This document shows positions 54,258-64,000 of a stretch of 64,000 bases of DNA, piece by piece. Source of the stretch: Sanderia malayensis. Its lineage: Eukaryota; Cnidaria; Scyphozoa; Semaeostomeae; Pelagiidae. The notes beneath the pieces were generated by a model. The model saw only the letters and a program-made list of their open reading frames with translations. It was not told where the DNA came from and searched no databases. The translations under genes and the position numbers were made by a program. How positions within the stretch are numbered: position 1 is the first letter of the stretch; each line of letters opens with the position of its first letter. The stretch spans positions 806,001 to 870,000 of the forward strand of contig RQOL01000876.1 of the NCBI GenBank assembly GCA_013076295.1. The letters run 5' to 3'.

Positions 54258-57200
54258 ATGTACCGACTCTTGGCCGAGAGATTTTTGAAGAAGGTAAGGC
54301 TTGCCACAGGATACCGAACATGCTCTTCAACACAACTTAAAGGAAATAAGTCAGCTTTACAATACTGTATGGACATTGTCAGGTAAGCCACCACTTGTTA
54401 GGATTTTAGCTATGCATATTATTTTCTAAGCAGTACTAAACAGTAGCATTAATATTCACCTGAGGCTGTGGCAACTACAAAAAGATTGTCTTAAAAATGA
54501 GTGCACTATGTAGTAAAGGGCATAAAAAGCCCCCCCCCCCCCTATCCATGCATATGGTTTTCGAACAACACCACTGCTAATTGGTATCATGTCATATTTA
54601 CTCTCACTGACATTGTCCGTGCAGTTACTTTTCTTCAATTTGGTAACACTTTCCAAATTTACTTTAGACTTCATGACTACGAAAACTACCTGTGTACATT
54701 GAGAATCCAAGAGCAAGCAAGAATTGCAGCATTTGCTATTAGATCATTCAATGTTGAGCTGGCCAAGGTACCATAGTTTTAATGCCTATGCATTTATTTT
54801 TACAATGGAATATTGAAATTCCAATCTGATAAGCCAACAGGTTGGCTACCTTCCTTGATGGTTAACTGAATTTTAATCCACAGGGTGTGACCATCATGTT
54901 TTTTGTACTTTGGTGCTACTTTGTTGCTAGTTTTTAACAAGAATGATCATTTCAACTTGATACATGTAAAACATGGCTTTGCCCCTGAAGCACGATCTTC
55001 GGTGGTTAGAGCATATAATCTGGTGGCAAATGGAATAATAAGAATCTTTCAATATTTCAAGATTTATTCAACCTATTTGTTCATTCACTGCAATCCCAGG
55101 ACTCATTGCGTGAAAACGTGATTTTTTAGATACGAGAAAACATAAGTGAAAAACACATTGGGTCTTTAAGACTTCAGTTTTGGAAAGATGTTATTCAGGA
55201 GATATTTGCAGTAAGTGTTTTTTTATTATTATTATTATATCACTGCAGCCATAGCTAATGTAATTTGTATGCCATTTGGCTTGAAGACAATCAAACCAGA
55301 TGTCGCAAATACATCTGATTTGTGTAGTTTCCAATAAGAACACCATAGAGGAAAGGTTCATGTAAATGTAAAAGCTAAAAAGTCTTTACTTTGTTTATAT
55401 TCATAAACGTTAAAGAAATTGGGGGTGAACTTATTATTTTTATGATATTGCTGTACATCTATTTGTATTCATCATCATCGACATCATGTATCCAGTGCTG
55501 ATGCTGTTCTTCCATGTTTGTGTGGGTGACTGGGTTTACTGAGATAACTACAATTAAAAGACAATTGATTCACAAGAAAAACATCAATCTCCTACCTCAT
55601 CACAAAATGCAAAAGTCAACAGCCTGTTTCCTTCTTAATTAAGTTGATCCCAACCCCTGTGAGTGTTATCGCAAGATTTAAGACTTTCAAGAGTGACCAT
55701 TCTTTTTAACTAAAATTTGATTTGTAGTGCAATACGTTGGATCTTTCGATTGGCAAATATAAAACTTCTCAACTTAATTTTAACGCTATGCACTACAAAT
55801 CAAATTTTCGTTAAAAGAATGGCCACTCTTGAAAGTCTTAAATCTTGCGATTACATTGTCATTAAGTCAACAGACAAAGGAAGCTGTATACTTGTTTGGA
55901 GAAAGGATCTCTGCCTCGAAGAAAGTTTGTTGACGTACGGAGTGCAGACAGTTTGCAAGAAGAGCAACTGTTTTAAGATCTTGAATCTACCAGGTTGAAG
56001 ATTTTCACACCAAAGCTCAAGAAATGAGATCTTTTGCGATGCAAGCGACTTGTTCGTCCTCCCCCTTGGTATACCGTGTCATCTGTGATAAATGTCATGC
56101 CCACCATGTCTGCAAGTTGGGGAAACCTCGCGTCATTTGAGCATGATTTTTTGTGAGCACGTTCGAAACGTTAAGAACGAAGTACACTTTGATGCTAGAC
56201 AAGAAATATATCCAGATTATTCAGCTCCGCAAGTCACTCCACTAATAACATTAAGGTTCTGGGATTTTTCTATGCCTCTACAGATTCCATTAAACACAAA
56301 ACACTGGAAAAATATATGTTTTTCATTTAGAAACGTTATATTCTAAACGACTTAACAAGCCATTCTCTTATCTATGGCAGCTTTTTCATATTTTTTTACT
56401 CTCTGCTTTTTGCGTCACATATTTTCGTTCCTTCGTTAATTTAATTTTACTTGATGATGACCATATGCTCGGAACATCGTATATTGTATTTGATAATACG
56501 GGCACTATATTTTACGTACCGTATGTACTCAAGTGAGCGCCGCGGCGCTCATTTAATTTCCAGTCATTTTTAAAAACTCGTAAAATATAATAGTAAACGT
56601 ACTTAGTAAAATATACATGTTTGAAACACTTAAGTGTGTTTTGATGCCAGAAAATAAATCCCGGAGGTTGAATTAAGATTTGCAGTTATTATCTGTTGAT
56701 TCCAACGACTCTAGCGGTTTTTTGGTCAAGCGTCGCATTTACAAAAAAAGATAACTGCGGCGTTCATTTGCTGGCGGAATGTTTAAAAAGTTGATTGCAT
56801 CACATCCTCAACACCCATTTCACTAGATTTACCGAACTCTGAGAGCAATTTATTTCACCCCATTCCACAACCTTGCAAGCTTTGATACACCCTTTTTTCT
56901 TTCCATTGTCAAAGGAAAACCTTCTCCGGAGCAGTACCTTCCCCCATTATCTGAATTTCACTCAACCATACCTTATCCTTGCTGTTTATCTCCACTCGCC
57001 GTTTCCGATGCTCTGAACTCTTAAATCTTAAATAGCTCCAGTCACACGATTTAAGCAATGTAATTCTAATGTAAGTTAGTTGTTGTTGTTCCGCATTGAT
57101 AAATAATTTTGGAAGACAACTGCTGAAAATTATTATGATTATTTTTACTTCAGGGAAAAGCAAGAGCACAGCCAGTGGTTCTTTTGTTGTTTGAGGTACA

Positions 57201-60200
57201 CTATATTTCATTTTTTTGTTTACCGTATAATGTCATCTTAAGATATGTTGAATGTCAAATAATTAAACTAAACTTTTGTAACAATCATGTTGTTCAATTT
57301 TAGCACTTAGCAGCCCTTTTTAGCTGTGCATTTTTAGCTGGCCATTGCCTTGTATATATATTCATTATTTAAGAATTACTTAACTTGATCTGCGAAAACA
57401 TGCCAAGTGCTGTTTGTCTTCTTGTCTGAATAAAATGATTTTAACTTTCAGGTGATGAAAAAACACAATTTGACAAAGATTTGGTTTAACAGACTCATTG
57501 AAGCAAGGGTATTTAGTATTTTATATTTTTATCTAGATTAGAATCGAATCATAACAAATATGTGGTTGAAGCCATCAAATCTTTGTGGTTGGTGGATGAA
57601 GTTGACAACAGCAAGATGAATAATTTATTCAAGCTTTCTTCCTTGAATATTTATTTCTTTGAGATGCTGTTCAGTTAACCATTTGCAAGAGAACATGTTC
57701 TCTTCTCCTATTTATTGCAAATGGAGTTTGTGACCAGAATAAATTTTATGTGAATTTTATTTGGCTAGTCACAGATTTTCCAAAGCAGGATTTGTTCGTT
57801 TCATTTGCTCTGCACTAGTAAAAATTATGTTGTCGACATAATAAGCTTCTTGATACTGTCACGAGTAAGAAAATGGCTTCAAGAGCGCTTAGCTTTAGAG
57901 CTAAACTTAGATAAAACAACATAAATGAACGACATGTTTATCACTCAACTCGCAAAATTACCTCGACCAAAACTAATCATTTTTTAACTCCTCTTCTAAA
58001 AGTCATTGTTAATTAAAGTGTCCAGTTCTCATGGGGCCACATTCAATAAGTTCTTGTTAATCAAATAAAACACAATAAAATGCAAAAAACAAACGCGAGA
58101 ACAAACAACACAATACACATGACTGAACATTAAGTGTGACAGATACGTCTCTTTTTTTCCAGGAACAGAGCCTTGAAGATAGCCCATTTTTGAATATTGT
58201 CGATATAGAAAAGTATGGGGAAAATTCAGTGTCGCCTGTACTGTACCTGCTTTTAGAATGCCTAGGTGAGGTCAGTAGCTAAATTTATTCTAAATTGTGT
58301 TTTAAGGAATAATAACAAAAAGTAACAACTCGTCAACTTCAGCTCTGAAGTCATAACTTTCCTAAATTTATATGTGATTTGGCATCCCTGGCCATTAGCC
58401 TTTAGGGGCTCGAATTTGCCAAGAGACATTACCAAGAATTGAAAAACATCAACTTGTTTGTCCTCCTTGAGTTCTATAATTTAGTTCCCCCGATATTCAG
58501 CGTTAAGGCTGGCCGGGTGCTGCATCCGTTGTGAGTAAAATGAACGATATCGCAGATGATTGACATCGCCGTGTAGTGTAGTAAAGGCCATTTTTCTCTT
58601 CTAACTCAGTCTATGGTATTGCATTTTTAATTACTTTGTGCCATGTTGCATCCTCTAAAAGTTAATCAAATTGTCCTCCAAGTTCCAATTCATGTGCACA
58701 AATTTAATATTGTACACCAACAGGACCGCAGAAAATTTAAAGGCCCCGCGCGCAAATTAGCAAGAGACCAATTGACCTTTTACAGTGCAGTTTTGGTCTC
58801 TTCAAAGGGAATGCTTCCTAGCTACTCGCGGAGCGCTCTATGGCTGTGTCTTGTCTGGTAATTCGCCTCCCCGTGTTATTCTGTGCAGTGTTGTACACGA
58901 AAATATACTCCAGGCGACCTGGTGGCATTTGTTATTTCACGTCAACTTGTTTCAGCCAACTGCGTCAAAGAAAAATTAAATCACCACAATTTTTTCGCCC
59001 AAGAAGGCCCTTTACCATGATGACATTGGTACCTCTGACATGACATGACATTCTGACATTGAATTTTAAATGTTTGAATGGTTTCACAACACTGAATCCA
59101 GCCTGTGATATGGTTCCTAATGATATTGCTTATGACTCTGATAGTTGTTTAATCCCTATCTCTACAGGAATAAAGGATGTCCATGCTGACCATACCGTAA
59201 GCCATATCGGGAAGGCAATTGGTCTAACAACTGTTCTTAGGGCTGCCCCATACAATCTACAGAGGAGACGTGTTTATTTTCCCCTAGATCTTATGTCTAA
59301 GGTAACTATCCAATCTAAAAAACTACATTACCGACCATTCGTATGCTTGATGGAAGTGTTGAAATATCTTGTAGGCATAAGGTTTCGCAGAAGTTGAAGA
59401 TCTGCCTCAACATTGATTTAATTTTAGTTCTAATAACTATGTTATCAAATAGTGACTTTTTTCCCATATTATGTTTTTTGGAACCTATCTCTTATCAGTA
59501 GTTCACATCTCCAATGTAGAGCCTATTGGGAGAAATGTTATTTTCTTTTTTTTACAGCACAAGATTTCCCAGGAAGAGATAATTAGAGGTAAAAAGTATA
59601 ATGAAACGTCAGAAGTTGTTTATGAAATTGCATGCCAGGCCAATGCTCACTTACTAAAGGTATGTTTCTTTCAGTTATTTTATTTGTAAGTGCTTTTGCA
59701 ACGAAATTGTTCTGTTTTTTTTTTTTAAAATTGGCGCACGTGAATTTTGTCATGCATAAAGTTTTGGCCATCAGATTCGCGATTTTAATCACTTTCGTGC
59801 GAGAAATAAGGACATCAAAGGTCACACTTTGACGTCACGGTTGCGTCAGTCTGGAATTGTGTCACAGTCAATTTAATTCTAGTTAATGAATTGCTTAAAT
59901 CGAGTTAATTGTTAGTGTAGTAAATATTCCTCAGTAAGTAAGAATTCCTCACTCATCAGCATTTAAGTTGTGCCAATCTATGGTGAGTATATCACCTAAC
60001 GAAGCCACCGACCGCAGGTCAAGAGCAATAAGCAACCCATGCTTCTCGTCATTCAGTACTGACATCTGACAAAAGCATTAGCCAATAATTACTTAAGAAT
60101 AATAGAAAATTTTCAGCACAACCAGTCATGATCGATCGTTCCATGACGATAACTGGTGGAAAAGCTAGGATAGAATATCACAGCAACGCATGATCACGCA

Positions 60201-61748
60201 ACTATTGTATGCCAACTTCAAAGTTAAGTCCAAAGCAGAATTTGTTTGCCACGCAACTATTTTATGCCAACTTCAAAGTAAAGTCCAAAGCAGAAAGGGT
60301 AGAAACGAAAAAATGCCAAAGATATGGGCAAAAAGTCTAAATCGCATCAATTTGAAGTCCACCGAAGTTGCCACGCTATAACAACCTCTTCCACTGTAAC
60401 TAGTTCTTGGAATCAGTTAACGAGGGTTGCTCACAATGTAGATCGAAATGACAGTAACGTTTTGCTGCACGAACTCTCATCATCATTTTTTGTTCAGGAT
60501 AGCGCATCAGAACCATCTTCTAGAAACTTCTAACAACAGCTCTCCATCACCGAGATGGTTCAGGAATTTCTCAAGGCCACACTGGCTAACGCTGTCCTAG
60601 ACCTGGTAGCCACGCAAGTACAAACTGAGCCAACTTCAAATCAACCATGTTCCAGCCTTTCCACCTCGACTATCATTTGACCCCACAGCCTTCTTGCCCG
60701 AAATTCCCAGCCAACTCATGCGGCAGATTCAGAACGGCGAGCCTTTCATCCTGTGTTGATTTCGCTGTATTGGTACGTCATATGATGTTTGCCACGCATC
60801 ATCTGCATCAGTTGGTTCCAGCAAAAACCTGGTACCTGGATAGTACCTTCAAGATAGTTAGGGAACCATTCATGCAGCTATTTACCGTGGATGCATTTTT
60901 AAAGGGCATGGATGGAAATGTAAAACAGGTTCCCTTGCTATTTGTCTTAATGAGCAGGAGAAAAGCCAAGAATTACAAGGCAATATTCCGTGGTTGCTTC
61001 GAAATTCAGCAGAGTATCTTCTGTGCAGAAAGTAACGGCTGACTTCGAGAAAGCAACATGTAAGGCAGTTAAAACAGTTTTCCCTGATGTCAAAATACAG
61101 GGATATGTTTTTCATTGGACACAGGCTGTTTGGAGACGAATCCAAAAGGGGGGGCTGGCCGGCGCGTATAAAGATGACAGAACAACAAATAATTAATTGG
61201 GGAAATTGATGGCTTTGCCATTCTTACCAAAAGAGCAAATTTCCGAAGCCTTCAAAAAACTTGCGGATAAAACTTTGTCTTACACGCGTATATATGCACG
61301 TATTAATTTTTTCAACTGTGGATTCTGATTATGCCAACAGTTGATCAGGCAACCTCGATATTTTGGATTAGTCAACTATTGTTTTTTAAAATACTGGATT
61401 TGTCAACAACAGTTGTCTTTCGTTGTTGTGTTTCACATTTTTGAGCTGTGTAAAATTTTGTTACATTAGCATTATATTTTAAGAAGCTGGAATAATCAAT
61501 ATCGAGGTTGAAAGTTAAAAAATAGGTGCATTGTCTTACGCAAAAAGAGTTGTTATTTAATTTGATGTTGTTTAATTTTTGCAGTAACGAATCGCTTGTC
61601 ATCCCCAGAGCTTCATTGTTAAATTACTTCTATTGAAGGAGCATGGGACCAAGTTTGACTTGACATTTTCAAGTATTTTTTATCATTTTAGGCCAGAGAA
61701 ATGAGAAACAAAGTGACGAAAGATGCTACCAGAGTATGCCTTCCAGCG
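54258..61748 (+). CDS. NDUFAF6: NDUFAF6-like complex I assembly factor, first nine coding exons
   Basis: The ATG at 54258 starts [16 protein letters not shown], a basic amphipathic mitochondrial-targeting-like leader. Exons with compatible GT-AG phases: 54258-54382, 54668-54767, 55130-55210, 57154-57195, 57452-57508, 58163-58265, 59168-59301, 59558-59659, 61692-61748. Hallmarks of the squalene/phytoene-synthase-like fold: [60 protein letters not shown] and QANAHL. The family assists early complex I assembly in mitochondria and lacks prenyl synthase activity as far as known. The C-terminal exons lie beyond 61748 and were not seen before the window ends. All frames are intact. Confidence 0.9.
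55669..55853. repeat. Inverted repeat (hairpin)
   Basis: About 62-bp arms (CGCAAGATTTAAGACTTTCA near 55669-55733; inverse near 55789-55853) with a ~55-bp spacer; at the 5' edge of the Penelope-like remnant. Confidence 0.8.
55800..56345 (+). pseudogene. Penelope-like element remnant
   Basis: [14 protein letters not shown] resembles the N-terminal RT block of Penelope-like proteins. From about 56065, VICDKCH and then GETSRHL...CEHVRN in a shifted frame recall the GIY-YIG start and ET-R motif. The catalytic RT is deleted between them. It lies in an NDUFAF6 intron. Confidence 0.5.
57509..58162. other. NDUFAF6 intron, nothing recognised
   Basis: AT-rich intron sequence without repeat or gene structure that I can support. 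Confidence 0.4.
58266..59167. other. NDUFAF6 intron, nothing recognised
   Basis: Open frames near 58643-59043 show no family motif and are not called. Confidence 0.4.
60190..60300 (+). repeat. ~57-bp tandem duplication
   Basis: Two copies of CACGCAACTATTNTATGCCAACTTCAAAG-type sequence (about 60194-60240 and 60251-60297) in the NDUFAF6 intron, upstream of the MULE remnant. Confidence 0.75.
60540..61320 (+). pseudogene. MULE transposase remnant
   Basis: [20 protein letters not shown] (first catalytic Asp) and [19 protein letters not shown], then, in a shifted frame, [20 protein letters not shown] (second Asp) and [15 protein letters not shown], are the MULE (Mutator-like) transposase core order. 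[16 protein letters not shown] follows near 61213. Frame breaks near 60700, 61035 and 61195 mark decay. It lies in sense orientation in the NDUFAF6 intron. Confidence 0.75.
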
Positions 61749-63612
61749 GTAAGCTTTTTCTTGTTTCCCCATATTTGGCTTCATTAGTGCTCCATGACTA
61801 TTCCTGTTTCGTTGGGTATATCTCTGGCTGTCTAGAATACCCACGCTGCTTTACAACTTGGATAGATAACACTCGTATTTTGAAATGAAATTTTCATTGC
61901 GTTATTTAACTTGTGTCAAGAATTGCCGACCCAGGAAAATAGCCAGATTAAAATCTTGCAGACGGTGAAAACTTCCTCCAAACCTTTTCGTAGCTAACAG
62001 AACATTTGCTGATATTACTGGTATAGAAATCGGGGACCATTTAGAGCTCTTCTTTTTCCATGCGTTATTTTTTGCCAACCTTATCTTACTAAATGATGTT
62101 GTCTAAACAACAGTGATCAGAAGTCCGTTGTTTTGATAGATAACAAGGCTTAGAAGAGGATGGAGGGCGGATCTTTTTACTTTCTTGCCACGCTTGTAGT
62201 CAGTTTTTGTTTCGTATATTTCTGTTCCCGAAATATGCAATAGGCATTACATGTCTTTTTGAGGTTTAGCATCGTGCCCAGTTTAAAGGTGCGATAAAAA
62301 TATTGATAATAGCTGATTTACAGGCTATAAATATAAATTTTGAATGACAAAACAAGTATAATAGTTAAATTCGGCAACAATTGCTGAATAGAACGGTGCT
62401 ATTTTCATGAAAGATATTTGATTAATCAGAAAGGGCATCTCGAAGTAGGCCAACTATCAGGCAAATTTTAATTAGGGTATTTTGTTTTATCGTATTATTT
62501 TCGAGTCTCTTAATCGTGCTTTGATGTCCAGAATTTTGAATAAAATTCGCTTGCAAATTATCTATCTGACCTGGTATGATACTACTTTTCGGGGGTAAAT
62601 CCTGTTTTGCAATTACTCAATTATCCACTAAATAGTCGTGTTAATTTGCAGGTTACGTGCAGGGTATATCTTGAAAAGTTGCAACTTGTAAACTTTGATA
62701 TTTTTCACCCGAGTCTTCAACACAGACATTGGACATTACCTTTGCGCATATTATCAAAATCCTTGACTAATGATTTTTGAAACACTCTTTGTTTATGATT
62801 TGAAGTTTTGATTTAATGTAAAATTATGCCTTTTATTTACTTTCCCTGTATAGCTACTTTTTTTGATCAATATCTTGCGTTGTTTTTATTATTCTGAGTA
62901 TGTTCAAGGCTGAAAAAGTTCATACCAGATAGAACGTTGTTGATGGCTCTACGGCACATACTTTTGCAATAGTTTCAGCCATATTTTGCCAAAGCTGAAA
63001 ATGGCACCAGTCGAGAGTACGTTATAATAGTCTCCCAGTGATATATTTGTTTTCGACTCGCGGTACAGGCACCGTGTAGTCCTTACTATGACATGGACTG
63101 GTTGTATTATGTATTCTTTTATTCTATTGTCCACGCAAAAGTTCTTCCCACCATCAAGGAGTTCAAAATTTGAAACCTCGAAATATATCAGTACAAGCCC
63201 TTCATAAAAGGTAGCGCAAAATCCTATTGCTCTTAAAAATTTAAATGGTGCAGTGCGTGTTTTTACGTCAAGAACTGCCCAGAAATGTATCACACAATAT
63301 GTGACTTTTCCACTCGCGATTTTGAGTTGCTAATTTGCGATGCCTGTTTATATGCAACTGATTGGCCCAGTTAGACGAAATAGTTTTATGGGTCTTGATG
63401 TAGAGGCTGATCAGCACGTTTGCTGCTAGCCCGTGCGAAACTATTGTGTGAATGCGCAGAACTAGTAATTTTATCCCGGATAACCGTGTTGGCCCGGCAG
63501 AAACGTCGTATGAGGAAGTTTCATCTCGCTTTTCCGCGACTCCTGCATGGTTAAGAGTTAAGAGGGATCTCGGCAAAAAGGAATGGCCCATTTTCTCGGC
63601 CACCTTGCTCCA
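61749..63612. other. NDUFAF6 intron or downstream, nothing recognised
   Basis: No further conserved NDUFAF6 exon could be recognised. Two minus-strand open frames at 62949-63603 show no family signature. Confidence 0.4.
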
Positions 63613-64000
63613 TACCGTAGGTACTCCATTAGGCCCCCAGCCTCAAATAAGCCCCATATTAAATTAATTTTTGCAAAATAAGCCCCCACCCTCGAATAAG
63701 CCCCCATTGGGGCTATTCGATTTTAGCAGAAATCGAATTACTGGATGAAATGTGATCATGAGTTTATAGGGTGACTTTTGGATAACTTTTGACAAACCTT
63801 GATAACTTTATTTGAAATCGTTTGTGATTGTTTGATGTTTTAGTAAATATATTAATTCTATATTTTGACGGACTTTCTTGTTTTTTCAACATACTTGGAC
63901 ACAGATATCGCCAAGAAAACAGCATATCTTACTGACGATTTTTGCCTTTGCAGAATTAGCCCCCCCCCCTTCGAATAGGCCCGCACCTTGAAATATTTTT
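63613..64000. mobile_element. Partial GCCCCC-rich MITE-like sequence
   Basis: TACCGTAGGTACTCC-like start, then runs of AATAAGCCCC, CCCTCGAATAAGCCCCC and, near the edge, TTCGAATAGGCCC, like the 52672-52946 element. Possibly cut by the window end. Confidence 0.35.

Larger units (their letters stand above)
55211..57153. other. NDUFAF6 intron with Penelope-like remnant
   Basis: Apart from the hairpin and remnant listed separately, 55211-55668 and 56347-57153 show nothing recognised. Confidence 0.5.

Noticed and set aside
58643..59043. Overlapping frames in the NDUFAF6 intron
   Set aside because: No family motif and no splice support.
62949..63603. Two minus-strand frames of 111-114 residues
   Set aside because: No motif, no splice context and ordinary for AT-rich intron length.

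Overview
The window looks like a piece of an AT-rich, intron-bearing invertebrate animal genome, most like a cnidarian or another early-branching marine metazoan. Two host genes are recognisable from conserved exons with GT-AG borders: the 3' part of MOCS3 (2308-4670, +) and the first nine coding exons of NDUFAF6 (54258-61748, +, running off the right edge). A weak macro-domain-like gene lies at 35.5-36.9 kb. Almost everything else is mobile DNA, much of it nested, and in many cases target-site duplications (TSDs) can be read directly.

Layout. 0-0.7 kb: THAP/DDE_Tnp_4 transposase remnant. 1.5-2.0 kb: SINE/tRNA-like fragments. 2.3-4.7 kb: MOCS3. 7.3-9.0 kb: foldback element built of ~150 bp tandem units. 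9.5-13.8 kb: minus-strand DDE transposase and a CXC-type Cys-rich ORF that is split by a hAT-like element. 14.3-14.7 kb: LTR-like segment. 14.9-17.1 kb: integrase-type DNA transposon with minisatellite termini. 17.3-34.35 kb: a decayed BEL/Pao retrotransposon whose gag is interrupted by a 13.6-kb Polinton-like element (17571-31207, 6-bp TSD CAAATG). 37.1-38.1 kb: pogo-like MITE. 38.1-43.3 kb: unusual transposase + PHD-like + ubiquitin-protease gene. 43.3-48.8 kb: palindromic inverted duplication related to the Polinton-like element. 48.9-51.3 kb: Penelope-like element. 51.36-54.14 kb: four-level nest of DNA transposons ending about 110 bp before the NDUFAF6 start codon. 54.26-64 kb: NDUFAF6, with MULE and Penelope-like remnants in its introns.

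The most interesting object is the Polinton-like element. It keeps a protein-primed-type DNA polymerase B (two frameshifts), an eight-exon RING-finger gene made partly of duplicated micro-exons, three small plus-strand genes, a conserved uncharacterised gene and an acidic gene. I see no integrase, packaging ATPase, capsid or maturation-protease gene in it. Its promoters carry canonical heat-shock elements, including a bidirectional cluster between polymerase and neighbour. The 43.3-48.8 kb palindrome shares its terminal repeat and promoter modules and carries two near-identical divergent copies of one zinc-finger gene, as expected for a snap-back replication product of a linear protein-primed element.
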